A DNA stretch of 64,000 nt from Spongiibacter nanhainus (GCF_016132545.1 NZ_CP066167.1:3093501-3157500); one strand, 5' to 3'. Numbered from the stretch's first letter, positions 39,760 to 52,816 are shown. Made by a program: numbers and translations. Notes: generated from the letters alone by a model not told the origin.

Positions 39760-40983
39760 TTACTCGACGATTTTAGACACGACGCCGGCGCCGACAGTAC
39801 GACCGCCTTCGCGAACCGCGAAGCGCAGGCCTTCTTCCATCGCGATGGGAGCGATCAGCGTCACGTCCATCTTGATGTTGTCGCCAGGCATAACCATTTC
39901 TGTGCCTTCAGGCAGCTCAACAGCACCAGTAACGTCAGTAGTACGGAAGTAGAACTGAGGACGGTAGCCTTTGAAGAACGGCGTGTGACGACCACCCTCT
40001 TCTTTGGACAGCACGTAAACTTCGCCTTCGAAGCGAGTGTGTGGAGTGATGGTGCCGGGCTTCGCCAGAACCTGACCACGCTCAACTTCGTCACGCTTGG
40101 TACCACGCAGCAGCACACCGACGTTCTCACCGGCACGGCCTTCGTCCAACATCTTGCGGAACATCTCAACACCAGTACAGGTGGTCTTGGTGGTGTCTTT
40201 GATACCCACGATTTCGATTTCGTCGCCAGTGTTCAGGATGCCACGCTCGATACGGCCAGTCACAACAGTACCGCGACCAGAGATCGAGAACACGTCTTCG
40301 ATCGGCATCAGGAAAGGCTGATCAATCGCACGCTCGGGCTCGGGGATGTACTCGTCCAGAGCCTTAACCAGCTTGGACACAGCAGTGGTACCCAGCTCGT
40401 TGTCGTCTTCGCCGTTCAGGGCCATCAGGGCAGAACCGGCAATGATCGGTGTGTCGTCACCGGGGAACTCGTAGGTATCCAGCAGTTCGCGGATTTCCAT
40501 TTCTACCAGTTCCAGCATTTCGTTGTATTCTTCGGTGCCTACGCCGCCGCAGTCTTCAGCCAGCAGGTCAGCCTTGTTCAGGAATACCACGATGTAAGGT
40601 ACACCTACCTGACGAGACAGCAGGATGTGCTCACGCGTCTGAGGCATTGGGCCATCAGTGGCGCCACATACCAGGATCGCGCCGTCCATCTGGGCCGCAC
40701 CGGTGATCATGTTTTTCACGTAGTCGGCGTGTCCGGGGCAGTCGACGTGAGCGTAGTGACGAATGTCAGAATCGTACTCAACGTGAGAGGTGGCGATAGT
40801 GATACCGCGCTCACGCTCTTCCGGGGCGTTATCGATGCCGTCAAACGCCACAGCCTGACCACCGAATACTTCTGCGCAGACACGGGTCAGCGCCGCTGTC
40901 AGGGTGGTTTTACCGTGGTCAACGTGACCAATGGTGCCCACGTTTACGTGGGGTTTACTGCGTTCGAACTTTTCCTTTGCCAC
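39760..40983 (-). CDS. tufA: Elongation factor Tu, str-operon copy
   Basis: GTPase that delivers aminoacyl-tRNA to the ribosome. The 407-residue protein has G1 [11 protein letters not shown] (18-28), switch [20 protein letters not shown] and domains 2 and 3 ([22 protein letters not shown]). It is about 13 residues longer than E. coli EF-Tu, the extra residues falling mainly in the 180-200 region. It starts at GTG 40983. The gene is almost identical to the copy at 56416-57639: five nucleotide differences by eye, one of them the start codon, with no amino-acid change. Last gene of rpsL-rpsG-fusA-tuf. Confidence 0.98.
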   Translation of the reverse strand: MAKEKFERSKPHVNVGTIGHVDHGKTTLTAALTRVCAEVFGGQAVAFDGIDNAPEERERGITIATSHVEYDSDIRHYAHVDCPGHADYVKNMITGAAQMDGAILVCGATDGPMPQTREHILLSRQVGVPYIVVFLNKADLLAEDCGGVGTEEYNEMLELVEMEIRELLDTYEFPGDDTPIIAGSALMALNGEDDNELGTTAVSKLVKALDEYIPEPERAIDQPFLMPIEDVFSISGRGTVVTGRIERGILNTGDEIEIVGIKDTTKTTCTGVEMFRKMLDEGRAGENVGVLLRGTKRDEVERGQVLAKPGTITPHTRFEGEVYVLSKEEGGRHTPFFKGYRPQFYFRTTDVTGAVELPEGTEMVMPGDNIKMDVTLIAPIAMEEGLRFAVREGGRTVGAGVVSKIVE

Positions 40984-41016
40984 GACAAATTACCTCTTTC
41001 TCAATAGAGTTGAAAA

Positions 41017-43125
41017 TTAAGCGTTGGTTTTAGCGATGATTTCATCGGCGATATTTTTAGGAGCCTCGGCGTATTTCTCGAACTCCATAGTAAAGGTCGC
41101 ACGACCCTGGGTTGCACTGCGCAGATCGGTTGCGTAACCGAACATCTCCGACAGAGGCACTTCAGCGTTGACGACTTTGCCAGACACACTTTCGTCCATG
41201 CCCAGAATAATGCCGCGACGGCGATTCAAGTCGCCCACTACATCACCCATGTTTTCTTCCGGCGTCACCACTTCCACTTTCATCATTGGCTCGAGGAGTA
41301 CCGCACCTCCATCTTGAGCCAATTTTTTGGTCGCCATAGAAGCAGCAACCTTAAACGCCATCTCATTGGAGTCGACGTCGTGGAAGGAGCCATCATAGAG
41401 GGTGGCCTTCAGGCCAAGCAGAGGATATCCAGCCAGGACACCGTTTTGCATCTGCTCCTCGATGCCTTTCTGAACCGCGGGAATGTATTCTTTGGGAACC
41501 ACACCACCCACAATTTCATTCACAAACTCGAGACCTTCAGCGTTAGCGTCTTCGCCGGCTTCGAATCGAATCCAGACGTGACCATACTGCCCGCGACCAC
41601 CAGATTGGCGAACAAACTTGCCTTCAATCTCGCAGTTGTTACGAATCGCTTCCCGATAGGCAACTTGCGGTTTACCGATATTGGCCTCGACGCTGAACTC
41701 GCGCTTCATCCGATCCACCAGGATATCCAGGTGCAACTCACCCATCCCGGAGATAATCGTCTGACCGGACTCTTCGTCAGTTTTAACACGGAAAGAGGGA
41801 TCCTCTTGAGCTAACTTGCCCAGAGCTATACCCATTTTTTCCTGATCAGCTTTTGACCGGGGCTCCACCGCGACCGAAATAACCGGCTCAGGGAACTCCA
41901 TACGCTCAAGCACAATGGCGTGATCCGGGGAGCACAAGGTATCACCGGTCGTCACGTCCTTCAGACCAATTGCGGCGGCGATATCGCCGGCCAACACTTC
42001 TTTGATCTCTTCCCGATTATTGGAGTGCATCTGCACCATTCGGCCGACACGCTCTTTTTTACCTTTTACCGAGTTCAATACCGCGGTACCACTCTCCAAC
42101 TTACCGGAATACACCCGGAAAAAGGTCAACGTCCCAACAAAAGGATCGGTGGCAATCTTAAAGGCCAACGCCGCAAAAGGCGCATCGTCGTCTGCCTCGC
42201 GGGTCTCTACGGTTTCGTGTTTGTCATCGAGGGTCCCCTCGATGGCGCGCACTTCCGTGGGTGACGGCATGTACTCGATAACCGCATCCAACACCGCCTG
42301 CACGCCTTTGTTTTTAAAGGCCGAGCCACCGAACACGGGAATAATTTCATTGGCGAGAGTGCGAGCGCGGATACCCTGCTTGATTTCCTCTTCGCTGAGC
42401 TCACCTTCTTCAAGGTACTTTTCCATCAGCTCTTCAGAAGCCTCAGCAGCCGCCTCGACCATGTACTCACGCATTTCCTCGCAAGCATCTTGCAGGTCAG
42501 CGGGGATATCACCGTACTCGAAGGTGGTACCCATATCCTCTTCACTCCAGAGGATCGCCTTCATTTTGACCAGATCAACCACGCCCTTAAATTCATCTTC
42601 TGAGCCAATGGTCATCTGCATAGGCACAGCATTGGCGCCCAAGCGATCTCGCAGCTGCTGCACAACCCGCATAAAGTCGGCGCCAGCACGGTCCATCTTA
42701 TTAACAAAGACCATGCGTGGAACTTCGTACTTGTTAGCCTGACGCCATACAGTTTCAGTCTGGGGCTGAACACCAGAAGAACCGCACAGTACGACTACGG
42801 CGCCATCCAACACACGCAGGGAGCGCTCTACTTCAATAGTGAAGTCAACGTGCCCAGGCGTGTCGATAATATTGATACGGTGCTGCGGAAACTGCTGTTG
42901 CATCCCCGCCCAAAAACAGGTGGTCGCCGCAGAAGTGATAGTGATACCACGCTCCTGCTCCTGCTCCATCCAGTCCATGGTTGCCGCACCGTCGTGAACC
43001 TCTCCGATTTTATGAGACAGGCCTGTATAGAACAGGACCCGCTCAGTAGTAGTGGTTTTCCCCGCGTCTACGTGGGCACAGATACCAATGTTCCGGTATC
43101 TGGCGATAGGTGTTTTACGAGCCAC
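41017..43125 (-). CDS. fusA: Elongation factor G
   Basis: Translocase GTPase that moves tRNA and mRNA through the ribosome and, with RRF, recycles it. The 702-residue protein has the G domain with [12 protein letters not shown] (17-28), [12 protein letters not shown] and [11 protein letters not shown], then domains II-V with [18 protein letters not shown] and [11 protein letters not shown]. Full length. It lies between rpsG and tufA. Confidence 0.98.
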   Translation of the reverse strand: MARKTPIARYRNIGICAHVDAGKTTTTERVLFYTGLSHKIGEVHDGAATMDWMEQEQERGITITSAATTCFWAGMQQQFPQHRINIIDTPGHVDFTIEVERSLRVLDGAVVVLCGSSGVQPQTETVWRQANKYEVPRMVFVNKMDRAGADFMRVVQQLRDRLGANAVPMQMTIGSEDEFKGVVDLVKMKAILWSEEDMGTTFEYGDIPADLQDACEEMREYMVEAAAEASEELMEKYLEEGELSEEEIKQGIRARTLANEIIPVFGGSAFKNKGVQAVLDAVIEYMPSPTEVRAIEGTLDDKHETVETREADDDAPFAALAFKIATDPFVGTLTFFRVYSGKLESGTAVLNSVKGKKERVGRMVQMHSNNREEIKEVLAGDIAAAIGLKDVTTGDTLCSPDHAIVLERMEFPEPVISVAVEPRSKADQEKMGIALGKLAQEDPSFRVKTDEESGQTIISGMGELHLDILVDRMKREFSVEANIGKPQVAYREAIRNNCEIEGKFVRQSGGRGQYGHVWIRFEAGEDANAEGLEFVNEIVGGVVPKEYIPAVQKGIEEQMQNGVLAGYPLLGLKATLYDGSFHDVDSNEMAFKVAASMATKKLAQDGGAVLLEPMMKVEVVTPEENMGDVVGDLNRRRGIILGMDESVSGKVVNAEVPLSEMFGYATDLRSATQGRATFTMEFEKYAEAPKNIADEIIAKTNA

Positions 43126-43158
43126 GATGAATTCCCCAATAAATTGGAAAGTGAGTGA

Positions 43159-43629
43159 TTAGAAACGGAAGTGCGAGAAAGCCTTGTTGGCTTCGGCCAT
43201 ACGGTGCACATCTTCGCGTTTCTTAACAGCCGAGCCCTTGCCTTGAGAGGCATCGATGATCTCGCCTGCCAGGCGCTGGCGCATGGATTTCTCGCCGCGA
43301 CCGCGGGAGTACTCCACCAACCAGCGCATTGCCAGCGCCATACGACGGCTAGGACGCACTTCTACAGGAACCTGATAGGTCGCACCACCAACCCGGCGCG
43401 ACTTAACTTCCACCATCGGCGCAATATTTTCCAGCGCTTCGTCAAAGGCTTCGATGGGATCGACGTTTAAACGTTCCTGAACCAAGTCCAGAGCTCCATA
43501 GACAATGCGCTCTGCAACTGATTTTTTGCCGCTAACCATGACGTGGTTCATAAACTTGGCCAACGTCAGGTTGTTGAATTTAGGATCGGGCAGGATTTCC
43601 CGCTTGGCGGCGACGCGTCTTCTTGGCAT
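43159..43629 (-). CDS. rpsG: 30S ribosomal protein S7
   Basis: Initiates assembly of the 30S head and, in E. coli, represses str-operon translation by binding the rpsL-rpsG intercistronic RNA. The 156-residue product starts [18 protein letters not shown] and has [30 protein letters not shown] block. The C-terminus ends at FSHFRF, normal for this form. Confidence 0.98.
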   Translation of the reverse strand: MPRRRVAAKREILPDPKFNNLTLAKFMNHVMVSGKKSVAERIVYGALDLVQERLNVDPIEAFDEALENIAPMVEVKSRRVGGATYQVPVEVRPSRRMALAMRWLVEYSRGRGEKSMRQRLAGEIIDASQGKGSAVKKREDVHRMAEANKAFSHFRF

Positions 43630-43748
43630 GACAAAATGTCCTCTTCTTCAGGGTAATCCAGACACTGAACTGCGTAATCTGTCGACTCTGCGGCGCAGCG
43701 GTCCGGCCTTACTCAAGGTAAAAATAATTAATACGACTGAGCTAGTTC
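43630..43748 (-). promoter_or_regulatory. rpsL-rpsG intercistronic region, possible S7 target
   Basis: A 119-nt gap, longer than others in the operon, containing a small hairpin (CTGCGGCGCAG) about 60 nt before rpsG. In E. coli the equivalent gap carries the S7 binding site. The role here is inference from position and length. Confidence 0.35.
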
Positions 43749-44123
43749 TTAGCCCTTGGGTCGCTTAGTGCCGTACTTGGAACGGCCCTGCTTACGGTTG
43801 TTTACACCAGATGTATCCAGGCTGCCGCGAACTGTGTGATAACGCACACCGGGCAAATCCTTAACACGACCACCGCGGATCAGCACAACGCTGTGTTCCT
43901 GCAGGTTGTGGCCTTCACCACCGATGTAAGATGAAACTTCGTAACCGTTCGTCAGGCGTACACGGCACACCTTACGCAAAGCCGAGTTAGGCTTTTTAGG
44001 CGTAGTGGTGTAAACACGCGTGCACACACCGCGACGCTGAGGACACGCCTGCAGAGCAGGTACGTCACTCTTGGCGGCCTTGCGCTTACGCGGCTGACGA
44101 ACCAACTGGTTGATCGTTGCCAT
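43749..44123 (-). CDS. rpsL: 30S ribosomal protein S12
   Basis: Decoding-centre protein that controls accuracy. The 124-residue product has [27 protein letters not shown] (Lys43) and [18 protein letters not shown] (Lys88, Asp89). Lys at both positions is the streptomycin-sensitive wild type, and Asp89 is the residue methylthiolated by RimO. ATG 44123 is the homologous start. First gene of the str operon. Confidence 0.98.
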   Translation of the reverse strand: MATINQLVRQPRKRKAAKSDVPALQACPQRRGVCTRVYTTTPKKPNSALRKVCRVRLTNGYEVSSYIGGEGHNLQEHSVVLIRGGRVKDLPGVRYHTVRGSLDTSGVNNRKQGRSKYGTKRPKG

Positions 44124-44211
44124 TAATGTGAACTCCAAATACTAAAGACCAACACCCTGGGTGTTGGCCAATTACCTGCCTGCAGAGCCGACAGGGGATA
44201 AGAAAAGCGGA
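44124..44211 (-). promoter_or_regulatory. rpsL leader with a 19-bp palindrome
   Basis: About 88 nt between the predicted start site and the rpsL ATG. It contains a perfect 9-bp inverted repeat around a single base (44149-44167), about 25 nt before the start codon. This would form a very tight stem in DNA or, with partial unpairing, in RNA. Its role is unknown. Confidence 0.4.
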
Positions 44212-44237
44212 GCGCGAATTCTAAAGACGCGCCCCGC
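44203..44237 (-). terminator. Terminator after rpoC
   Basis: Ten-base stem arms (44228-44237 and 44207-44216) with one G-T wobble, an 11-nt loop and a TTTTCTT tract on the minus strand. It lies 27 bp after the rpoC stop codon and overlaps the str promoter. Confidence 0.7.
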
Positions 44238-44246
44238 TCCCGTCAA
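44218..44246 (-). promoter_or_regulatory. str-operon promoter
   Basis: Minus strand TTGACG (44241-44246), exactly 17-bp spacer, TAGAAT (44218-44223), then a GC-rich discriminator. The -10 lies in the loop of the rpoC terminator and the start site falls in its 3' arm. Confidence 0.8.
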
Positions 44247-44263
44247 GTCGCAAACAAAGGGGA

Positions 44264-47200
44264 TTACCCGTTGTCGCTCAAGGCCTCCGACAGAGCCGCT
44301 TCGACATCCTGAGCAGAAACCGAAGACTCCCGCTCCTCTTTCTTCAGGCGGCGCTGGCTGTGGTAGGCCAGACCGGTACCCGCAGGAATCAAGCGACCCA
44401 CCACGACGTTTTCTTTCAAACCGCGCAGGTAGTCCCGCTTGCCAGTGACGGCCGCCTCGGTCAGTACCCGGGTGGTTTCCTGGAAAGAGGCTGCCGAAAT
44501 GAAGGACTCGGTTGCCAGCGAGGCTTTGGTGATACCCAGCAGCTCGCGTTCGAAGCTGGCGGGGATCTTGTCTTCGGCGATCAGACGCTCGTTTTCTTCC
44601 AGCAGGCGAACGTATTCCACTTGCTCGCCCTTGATAAAGCTGGAGTCACCGGCGGTCAGAATGTTCACCTTGCGCAGCATCTGGCGGCAGATAACTTCGA
44701 TATGCTTATCGTTAATCTTAACGCCCTGCAGACGGTAAACGTCCTGAATCTCGTTGACGATGTACTTGGCCAACTCCTCTACGCCTTTCAAGCGCAGAAT
44801 ATCGTGAGGGCTGAGCGGACCTTCAGATACAACCTCACCCTTCTCAACCTGCTCACCTTCAAAGACAGTCAGCTGGCGCCACTTGGGAATCAATACCTCG
44901 TAGTGGTCGCTACCATCTGCCAGCGGCTTGCCATCGGAAGGTGTGATCACCAGACGACGCTTGCCTTTGGTTTCCTTACCGAAGCTAACGGTACCGGAAA
45001 TCTCGGCCAGGATAGCGGGCTCTTTGGGCTTACGGGCCTCAAAGAGGTCAGCAACCCGTGGCAGACCACCGGTGATGTCCCGTGTTTTCGAGCTTTCTTG
45101 CGGAATTTTGGCAACAATGTCACCGACCTTCACTTCCATACCGTCTTCGAGGCTGACGATTGCATAGTCAGGCAAGAAGTAGTGGGCGGGCACGTTGGTA
45201 CCAGCCAGCGACAACTCATTGCCGTCGGCATCGACCAAGGTGACCGCCGGACGCATATCTTTACCGGCCGCCGGACGCTCAGATTGTTCCATCACCACGA
45301 TGCTGGTCAGACCGGTTAACTCGTCGGCCTGACGCTTGATGGTGATGCCCTCTTCCATACCAGACAGCTTCACGTAACCCGCCACCTCGGTGACGATGGG
45401 GTGGGTGTGCGCGTCCCAGTTAGCAACGATATCACCGGCGGCAACCGTATCGCGGTCGGCGACTTTAATGATGGCACCGTAGGGCAGTTTATAGCGCTCC
45501 CGCTCACGACCACTGCTATCAGTCACGGCCAGTTCACCAGAGCGGCTTACCGCCACCAAGGTTTTGTCTTCGCGCTCGACGTACTTTAGGTTGTGCAGGC
45601 GTACACGACCTTCCTGCTTAACCTGGATACTGTCCTGGGCTGTTGCCCGGGATGCCGCACCACCGATGTGGAAGGTACGCATGGTCAGCTGGGTACCGGG
45701 CTCACCGATAGACTGTGCGGCGATAACACCGACGGACTCACCGCGGTTAACACGGTGGCCACGAGCCAGGTCACGGCCGTAACACATGGAGCAAACGCCG
45801 TGCTTGGTGTGGCAGGTAATGGGCGAGCGCACTTCGATCTCGTCAATACCCTGCTCTTCCAGCTCGACAACGCGTTTTTCGTCCAGCATTACACCAGCTT
45901 CAACGGCCACGTCATCGGTACCGGGGATAAGCACATCTTTAGCAACAATCCGGCCCAGAACGCGATCACCCAGAGTCTCGATAATGTCGCCACCTTCGAT
46001 AACCGGGGTCATCAACAGACCTTCGTCGGCGCCACAATCGTCCTCAGTAATGACCAAGTCCTGTGCCACATCCACCAGACGGCGAGTCAGATAACCTGAG
46101 TTCGCGGTCTTCAGTGCGGTATCCGCCAGACCCTTACGAGCACCGTGGGTAGAGATAAAGTACTGCAGTACGTTCAAACCTTCGCGGAAGTTCGCGGTAA
46201 TCGGCGTCTCGATGATGGAGCCATCGGGCTTGGCCATCAGGCCCCGCATACCGGCCAACTGACGAATCTGTGCCGGGGAGCCCCGGGCGCCGGAGTCGGC
46301 ATAGATATATACCGAGTTAAAGGAGTCCTGCTCTTCCTCTTCGCCGTCGCGGTTAACGACTGTCTCTTTGGACAGGCCTTCCATCATCGACTTAGACACC
46401 AAGTCGTTGGCCCGTGACCAGATATCGATAACCTTGTTGTATTTTTCACCCTGAGTTACCAGACCAGAAGCATACTGCTTTTCGATCTCGACCACTTCGG
46501 CACCAGCGGCATCGACGATGCGCGCTTTTTCTTCGGGAATTTCGAAGTCGTTAACACCTATCGACGCACCTGAGCGAGTGGAGTACTCAAAACCGGTGTA
46601 CATCAATTGGTCACCCAGGATAACCGTGGCCTTCAGACCGACATCCCGATAGCAAGCGTTAAGCAGTTTAGAGATAGCTTTCTTGGTCATCGCCTGGTTA
46701 ACCAGCTCAAAGGGCAGGCCATCGGGCACGACTTGCCACAACACCACACGACCTACTGTGGTCTCAACAATGTGGTTCACTTCCTGGCGCACGCCTTCAT
46801 CATCAAAGGTGACTTCGTTCAGGCGGCATTTAATACGGGCTTGAAGGTGGACTTTACCGCCAGCAAAGGCACGCTGTACTTCGCTGGGGCTAGAAAACAC
46901 CATGTTCTCGCCGGGCGCATTAATGCGAGAGCGAGTCATCCAGTAGAGACCCAGTACAACGTCCTGAGACGGTACGATAATAGGCTCACCGTTAGCGGGC
47001 GACAGGATGTTGTTGGTGGACATCATCAATGCCCGGGCTTCCAACTGGGCTTCCAGGGTCAGTGGTACGTGGACCGCCATCTGGTCACCGTCAAAGTCAG
47101 CGTTGTAGGCAGCACATACCAGCGGGTGGAGCTGAATGGCTTTACCTTCGATCAACACCGGCTCAAAAGCCTGGATACCCAAACGGTGAAGGGTGGGCGC

Positions 47201-48475
47201 CCGGTTCAACATGACCGGGTGCTCGCGGATCACCTCGGCGAGAATATCCCACACTTCCGGCGGTTCCCGCTCGACCATTTTCTTGGCGGCTTTAATGGTA
47301 GTCGCCAAGCCGCGGGCTTCCAGCTTGCCAAAAATGAAGGGCTTGAATAACTCCAGCGCCATTTTCTTGGGCAGACCGCACTGATGCAGACGCAGAGTCG
47401 GACCAACAACGATAACGGAGCGGCCCGAGTAGTCGACCCGCTTACCCAGCAGGTTCTGACGGAAGCGACCCTGCTTACCTTTAATCATGTCCGCCAAAGA
47501 TTTCAGCGGACGCTTGTTGGAGCCGGTGATTGCCCGACCGCGGCGACCGTTATCCAACAGGGCGTCTACAGACTCTTGCAGCATACGCTTTTCGTTGCGC
47601 ACGATGATGTCTGGTGCACTGAGGTCCAGCAGCCGCTTGAGACGGTTATTCCGGTTGATGACCCGGCGGTACAAGTCATTCAGGTCGGAAGTCGCAAAGC
47701 GGCCACCGTCCAGGGGTACCAGAGGACGCAGATCCGGCGGCAGAACCGGCAGCACTTCCATTACCATCCACTCGGGTTTGTTGCCAGAGTCAGCCAGCGC
47801 CTCGAGCAGTTTCAAACGTTTGGACAGCTTCTTAATTTTGGTCTCAGAATTGGTCGCGGGCACTTCTTCACGCAGGCGGCCCACTTCTTCGTTGAGGTCG
47901 AGCTCTTTCAAAAGGTGCTGAATCGCTTCGGCGCCCATCTTGGCCACAAAGTCGTCGCCGAATTCTTCCATGGCGTCGAAGTATTGCTCGTCATTGAGCA
48001 GTTGGCCTTTTTCCAACGTGGTCATGCCGGGATCGGTGACAACGTAGGACTCGAAATACAAAATGCGCTCGATATCCCGCAGCGTCATGTCCAGCAGCAA
48101 ACCAATACGGCTGGGCAGAGACTTCAGAAACCAGATGTGGGCAACCGGGCTCGCCAGTTCAATGTGGCCCATGCGCTCCCGACGCACTTTGGCCAGCGCC
48201 ACTTCCACGCCGCACTTTTCGCAGATAACACCGCGATGCTTAAGGCGCTTGTATTTACCGCACAAGCACTCGTAGTCCTTCACTGGACCAAAAATCTTGG
48301 CGCAGAACAAACCGTCCCGCTCGGGTTTGAAGGTACGATAGTTGATGGTCTCAGGCTTTTTAACTTCGCCATAGGACCAGGAACGAATCAGTTCCGGCGA
48401 CGCCAGGCCGATCCGGATAGAGTCGAATTCGTCGCTTTGTTGTCCCTGCTTTAACAGATTCAATAGATCTTTCAA
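44264..48475 (-). CDS. rpoC: RNA polymerase beta' subunit
   Basis: Catalytic and DNA-binding subunit of RNA polymerase. The 1403-residue protein has the zinc-binding domain with C70, C72, C85 and C88, the rudder/lid region, and the active-site loop [13 protein letters not shown] with three Asp binding Mg. It also has the second zinc site ([17 protein letters not shown]), the trigger-loop region and the long C-terminal gammaproteobacterial insertion. Full length. It follows rpoB by 82 bp. Confidence 0.99.
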   Translation of the reverse strand: MKDLLNLLKQGQQSDEFDSIRIGLASPELIRSWSYGEVKKPETINYRTFKPERDGLFCAKIFGPVKDYECLCGKYKRLKHRGVICEKCGVEVALAKVRRERMGHIELASPVAHIWFLKSLPSRIGLLLDMTLRDIERILYFESYVVTDPGMTTLEKGQLLNDEQYFDAMEEFGDDFVAKMGAEAIQHLLKELDLNEEVGRLREEVPATNSETKIKKLSKRLKLLEALADSGNKPEWMVMEVLPVLPPDLRPLVPLDGGRFATSDLNDLYRRVINRNNRLKRLLDLSAPDIIVRNEKRMLQESVDALLDNGRRGRAITGSNKRPLKSLADMIKGKQGRFRQNLLGKRVDYSGRSVIVVGPTLRLHQCGLPKKMALELFKPFIFGKLEARGLATTIKAAKKMVEREPPEVWDILAEVIREHPVMLNRAPTLHRLGIQAFEPVLIEGKAIQLHPLVCAAYNADFDGDQMAVHVPLTLEAQLEARALMMSTNNILSPANGEPIIVPSQDVVLGLYWMTRSRINAPGENMVFSSPSEVQRAFAGGKVHLQARIKCRLNEVTFDDEGVRQEVNHIVETTVGRVVLWQVVPDGLPFELVNQAMTKKAISKLLNACYRDVGLKATVILGDQLMYTGFEYSTRSGASIGVNDFEIPEEKARIVDAAGAEVVEIEKQYASGLVTQGEKYNKVIDIWSRANDLVSKSMMEGLSKETVVNRDGEEEEQDSFNSVYIYADSGARGSPAQIRQLAGMRGLMAKPDGSIIETPITANFREGLNVLQYFISTHGARKGLADTALKTANSGYLTRRLVDVAQDLVITEDDCGADEGLLMTPVIEGGDIIETLGDRVLGRIVAKDVLIPGTDDVAVEAGVMLDEKRVVELEEQGIDEIEVRSPITCHTKHGVCSMCYGRDLARGHRVNRGESVGVIAAQSIGEPGTQLTMRTFHIGGAASRATAQDSIQVKQEGRVRLHNLKYVEREDKTLVAVSRSGELAVTDSSGRERERYKLPYGAIIKVADRDTVAAGDIVANWDAHTHPIVTEVAGYVKLSGMEEGITIKRQADELTGLTSIVVMEQSERPAAGKDMRPAVTLVDADGNELSLAGTNVPAHYFLPDYAIVSLEDGMEVKVGDIVAKIPQESSKTRDITGGLPRVADLFEARKPKEPAILAEISGTVSFGKETKGKRRLVITPSDGKPLADGSDHYEVLIPKWRQLTVFEGEQVEKGEVVSEGPLSPHDILRLKGVEELAKYIVNEIQDVYRLQGVKINDKHIEVICRQMLRKVNILTAGDSSFIKGEQVEYVRLLEENERLIAEDKIPASFERELLGITKASLATESFISAASFQETTRVLTEAAVTGKRDYLRGLKENVVVGRLIPAGTGLAYHSQRRLKKEERESSVSAQDVEAALSEALSDNG

Positions 48476-48557
48476 GGCCGTTCCTCCGCAAGGGTTTCAG
48501 TCAGGTGCCGCAGCCGCGTAATGCGCGCCGGGCACCCCTTGCCAATTGGGTTGATGC

Positions 48558-51500
48558 TTATTCCGTGTCCAGCTCGATATTGATACCGAGGGAGCGGATC
48601 TCTTTAACCAGTACGTTGAAGGACTCGGGCATGCCCGGCTCCATACGCTGGTCGCCATCAACAATGTTCTTGTACATCTTGGTCCGACCGTTGACGTCGT
48701 CCGACTTAACGGTGAGCATTTCCTGCAGGGTGTAGGCGGCACCGTAGGCCTCCAGCGCCCATACTTCCATCTCACCGAAGCGCTGACCACCAAACTGCGC
48801 CTTACCACCCAGCGGCTGCTGAGTAACCAGGCTGTAGGAACCGGTGGAACGGGCGTGCATCTTGTCGTCCACCAGGTGGTTCAGCTTGAGCATGTACATG
48901 TAACCAACAGTGACCGGGCGATCAAATTCCATACCGGTACGGCCGTCATACAGGGCGAGCTGACCACTCTCTGGCAAATCAGCCAGTTTGAGTAGTTTTT
49001 TGATCTCGCTTTCGTTGGCACCGTCAAAGACTTGAGTGGCCATCGGTACGCCGCCTGTCAGGTTCTTGGCCAGGTCGAGCACCTCTTGATCCGAGAAGCT
49101 GTCCAGCTCTTCAATGCGACCGGCGCCGTCGTTGTAGATTTCCGCCAGGAACTTGCGAATATCGGCAACGGCCTTCTGTTGCTTAAGCATCTCGTCGATC
49201 TTTCCACCCAGCCCCTTCGCCGCCAGGCCAAGGTGGGTTTCCAGAATCTGACCGACGTTCATCCGCGACGGCACACCCAGTGGGTTGAGCACGATGTCCA
49301 CGGGCTCACCCTTCTCATCAAAGGGCATATCCTCGATGGGCATGATGACCGAGATAACACCCTTGTTACCGTGGCGGCCTGCCATTTTGTCACCGGGCTG
49401 GATACGGCGCTTGATCGCCAGGTAAACCTTAACGATTTTCAGCACGCCGGGCGCAAGGTCGTCGCCAGTGGTCAGCTTGCGCTTCTTGTCTTCAAAGCGC
49501 TCTTCCAGGTCTTTCTGGTGAGCGGCAAGCTGCTTGTCAGCATCTTCCAGCGCCGCGTTAATAGACTCGTCAGAAAGACGCAGCTTGAACCAGTCGTCTT
49601 TCTTCAAGTTGTCCAGCAGCTCTGAAGTCAGCTCGTCGTTCTTTTTCAGGCCGGGACCGCTGAGGATCTTTTGACCTTGGAGCAGACTGCGCAGGCGAAC
49701 AAACGTGGCCTCTTCGATGATGCGGTACTCCTCGTTGAGGTCCTTGCGGAACTCATCGAGCTGCATCTTTTCGATTTCCAGCGCGCGCTTGTCTTTCTCG
49801 AGACCATCCCGGGTAAAGACCTGCACGTCGATAACCGTACCCTTGGTGCTGGAGGGCACTCGCAGAGAAGTATCTTTTACGTCAGATGCCTTTTCACCGA
49901 AAATCGCACGCAGCAGTTTTTCTTCTGGCGTCAGCTGGGTTTCACCTTTCGGCGTCACCTTGCCCACCAGAATGTCGCCGGGACCCACTTCAGCGCCAAT
50001 GTAGACGATACCGGACTCATCCAGGTTGGAGAGCGCGCCCTCGCCGACATTGGGAATATCCGCAGAAATTTCTTCGGGCCCGAGCTTGGTGTCCCGAGCA
50101 ATACAGGTCAGCTCCTGGATGTGGATCGTGGTAAAACGATCTTCTTGAACAATCCGCTCGGACACCAGGATGGAGTCCTCGAAGTTGTAACCGTTCCAGG
50201 GCATAAAGGCGATGCGCATGTTCTGACCCAGCGCCAACTCGCCCAGATCCACTGACGGGCCATCAGCCAGAATATCGCCAGCCGTTACCGCATCACCTTC
50301 ACCGACAATGGGCCGCTGATTGATGCAAGTGTTCTGGTTTGAACGGGTGTACTTGGTCAGGTTGTAAATATCCACGGGCGGTTGGCCAGGGGCAACCTGA
50401 TCGGCGTCGACCCGGACAACGATGCGGGACGAGTCCACGCTGTCGATGACACCACCGCGGCGAGCCACAACACAAACCCCGGAGTCAGAGGCAACATAGC
50501 GCTCAAAACCGGTACCGACCAGAGGCTTATCGGCGCGTAGCGTTGGCACTGCCTGACGCTGCATGTTTGAACCCATCAGTGCCCGGTTCGCATCATCGTG
50601 CTCCAGGAAGGGGATCAGTGACGCGGCCACCGAAACCACCTGCTTGGGCGAGACATCCATATAGGTGACTTTTTCTGGCGGCATAACGGTAAATTCGTTC
50701 ATGTGCCGCACGGCGACCATTTCGTCGGTCAGCTCGCCCTTGTCATTCACCGCTGCCGAAGCCTGTGCAATGACTTGCTCTGCTTCGTTAATGGCAGACA
50801 GGAACTCGATTTCGTCAGTAACCTGGCCGTCGATAACTTTGCGGTAGGGGCTCTCCAGGAAGCCGTACTCATTGGTACGAGCATAGGTCGCCAGAGAGTT
50901 GATCAGACCGATGTTCGGCCCTTCAGGTGTCTCGATAGGACAGACGCGACCGTAGTGAGTCGGGTGTACGTCCCGCACCTCGAAGCCGGCACGCTCCCGA
51001 GTCAGACCACCCGGCCCCAATGCCGATACACGACGCTTGTGGGTGATTTCCGACAATGGGTTGTTCTGGTCCATAAACTGAGACAGCTGGGAAGAACCAA
51101 AGAACTCCTTCACCGCAGCAGCAACAGGCTTGGCGTTGATCAAGTCCTGGGGCATCAGGCCTTCGCTCTCCGCCATGGACAAGCGCTCTTTTACCGCCCG
51201 CTCAACCCGCACCAGACCCACGCGGAACTGGTTTTCAGCCATTTCGCCCACGGAGCGAATGCGACGGTTACCCAAGTGGTCTATATCGTCGACAATGCCT
51301 TTACCGTTACGGATATCTACCAGAGTCTTCAGCACGGCAACGATATCGTCTTTATCCAGCGTGCCGGGACCGGTAATCTCTTCGCGGCCCAAACGACGGT
51401 TGAACTTCATACGACCAACCGCTGACAGGTCGTAACGCTCTGCCGAGAAGAACAGGTTCTGGAACAGGTTTTCCGCGGATTCTTTAGTCGGCGGCTCACC

Positions 51501-52634
51501 GGGGCGCATCATGCGGTAAATTTCGACCAAGGCTTCCAGCTCAGTGCTGGACGGGTCGCTGCGCAGGGTTTCGCTGATAAACGGGCCGCAATCCAGTTCG
51601 TTGGTGTACAGCGTTTCGATTTCGTTAATACCGGCCTGCTGGAAGGCTTCCAACATTTCAGCGGTAATCTCGGTGTTACAGGCAAACAGGACTTCGCCGG
51701 TCTTGGTGTCGACGATATCTTTGGCCAGCGAACGGCCAATCAGATACTCGGGCGGCACTTCCAGCTCAGTCAGGTTGGCCTTTTCAATTTGGCGGATATG
51801 GCGAGCCGTGATCCGGCGGCCGGTCTCAGCTATGACTTTGCCGTCAGCGCCGCAAATATCGAAGGTTGCCACCTCACCCCGGAGGCGTTCTGGGATCAGC
51901 TCAATGGAGAAGCTGCCGTCCTTAGTGACCTTAAAGGTGTTGACGTCAAAGAAGATGTCCAGGATTTCTTCAGAGGTCATGCCCAGGGCACGCAGCAAAA
52001 TTGTCGCCGGCAACTTACGACGGCGGTCGATACGCACATAGACCAGGTCTTTGGGATCGAACTCAAAATCCAACCAAGAACCACGGTAAGGAATAACCCG
52101 GGCTGAATAGAGCAACTTGCCCGAGGAGTGAGTCTTACCGCGATCGTGATCGAAGAACACGCCGGGGCTGCGGTGCAGCTGGGAGACGATAACACGCTCG
52201 GTACCGTTGATAACGAAGGTACCGTTTTCAGTCATCAGGGGGATTTCCCCCATGTAGACTTCCTGCTCTTTGATATCTTTGATGCTCTTATTGGCTGACT
52301 CTTTATCATAGATAATCAGCCGTACTTTCACCCGCAGCGGAACTGAGTAAGTGACGCCCCGCAGCTGGCATTCGTTGACGTCAAACGCCGGTGCGCCCAG
52401 CACGTAGTCAACATACTCCAGCGCCGCATTGCCGGAGTAGCTCACGATGGGGAATATAGATTTAAAAGCCGCGTGCAGGCCGTGGTCGCCGCGATCCTTC
52501 GACGGAATGCCCTGCTGCGTAAATTTGGTATAGGAATCCAGCTGAATCGCTAGGAGATAAGGCACGTCCATGACGTGAGGCAATTTGCCAAAATCCTTAC
52601 GGATACGTTTTTTCTCAGTGTATGAGTAAGCCAT
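48558..52634 (-). CDS. rpoB: RNA polymerase beta subunit
   Basis: Catalytic subunit holding the rifampicin pocket. The 1358-residue protein includes the rif cluster, with [18 protein letters not shown] followed by VSALGPGG. All of the usual resistance positions (Asp, His and Ser equivalents) have the sensitive residue. The C-terminal GHGNKGVIS block and the [23 protein letters not shown] region contact the active site. It follows rplL after a partial attenuator. Confidence 0.99.
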   Translation of the reverse strand: MAYSYTEKKRIRKDFGKLPHVMDVPYLLAIQLDSYTKFTQQGIPSKDRGDHGLHAAFKSIFPIVSYSGNAALEYVDYVLGAPAFDVNECQLRGVTYSVPLRVKVRLIIYDKESANKSIKDIKEQEVYMGEIPLMTENGTFVINGTERVIVSQLHRSPGVFFDHDRGKTHSSGKLLYSARVIPYRGSWLDFEFDPKDLVYVRIDRRRKLPATILLRALGMTSEEILDIFFDVNTFKVTKDGSFSIELIPERLRGEVATFDICGADGKVIAETGRRITARHIRQIEKANLTELEVPPEYLIGRSLAKDIVDTKTGEVLFACNTEITAEMLEAFQQAGINEIETLYTNELDCGPFISETLRSDPSSTELEALVEIYRMMRPGEPPTKESAENLFQNLFFSAERYDLSAVGRMKFNRRLGREEITGPGTLDKDDIVAVLKTLVDIRNGKGIVDDIDHLGNRRIRSVGEMAENQFRVGLVRVERAVKERLSMAESEGLMPQDLINAKPVAAAVKEFFGSSQLSQFMDQNNPLSEITHKRRVSALGPGGLTRERAGFEVRDVHPTHYGRVCPIETPEGPNIGLINSLATYARTNEYGFLESPYRKVIDGQVTDEIEFLSAINEAEQVIAQASAAVNDKGELTDEMVAVRHMNEFTVMPPEKVTYMDVSPKQVVSVAASLIPFLEHDDANRALMGSNMQRQAVPTLRADKPLVGTGFERYVASDSGVCVVARRGGVIDSVDSSRIVVRVDADQVAPGQPPVDIYNLTKYTRSNQNTCINQRPIVGEGDAVTAGDILADGPSVDLGELALGQNMRIAFMPWNGYNFEDSILVSERIVQEDRFTTIHIQELTCIARDTKLGPEEISADIPNVGEGALSNLDESGIVYIGAEVGPGDILVGKVTPKGETQLTPEEKLLRAIFGEKASDVKDTSLRVPSSTKGTVIDVQVFTRDGLEKDKRALEIEKMQLDEFRKDLNEEYRIIEEATFVRLRSLLQGQKILSGPGLKKNDELTSELLDNLKKDDWFKLRLSDESINAALEDADKQLAAHQKDLEERFEDKKRKLTTGDDLAPGVLKIVKVYLAIKRRIQPGDKMAGRHGNKGVISVIMPIEDMPFDEKGEPVDIVLNPLGVPSRMNVGQILETHLGLAAKGLGGKIDEMLKQQKAVADIRKFLAEIYNDGAGRIEELDSFSDQEVLDLAKNLTGGVPMATQVFDGANESEIKKLLKLADLPESGQLALYDGRTGMEFDRPVTVGYMYMLKLNHLVDDKMHARSTGSYSLVTQQPLGGKAQFGGQRFGEMEVWALEAYGAAYTLQEMLTVKSDDVNGRTKMYKNIVDGDQRMEPGMPESFNVLVKEIRSLGINIELDTE

Positions 52635-52750
52635 CAGTACTCCCCAGCATCATTACGTGATACCGCGCAATTGGCGCCGGCATCGTTAGCGCGGTGGTGC
52701 CCACCGCAGGTCAGAACCTCGACAATCCCGACCGAAATTCTCAAACAGCA

Positions 52751-52780
52751 AAAGGCCGGCGGGTAAAACCCACCAGCCTT
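52751..52780 (-). terminator. rplL-rpoB attenuator
   Basis: A 13-bp stem with two G-U pairs (52751-52763 and 52768-52780), about 37 bp after the rplL stop, followed by only TTTTGC. In E. coli the same position carries a partial terminator that sets the ratio of L7/L12 to RNA polymerase; the short T-run fits partial read-through. Confidence 0.65.
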
Positions 52781-52816
52781 GCTTGAGAGCGACCTGTAAA
52801 CAGGTCGTTAAGCAAC

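Noticed and set aside
39550..41007. 485-codon open frame on the + strand opposite tuf
   Set aside because: It is antisense to tufA; the second tuf copy has the same kind of antisense frame at 56641-57672. The protein has no recognisable family and arises from codon bias of tuf.
47384..48454. 356-codon open frame on the + strand opposite rpoC
   Set aside because: Antisense shadow of a highly biased, GC-rich gene, with no homology features.
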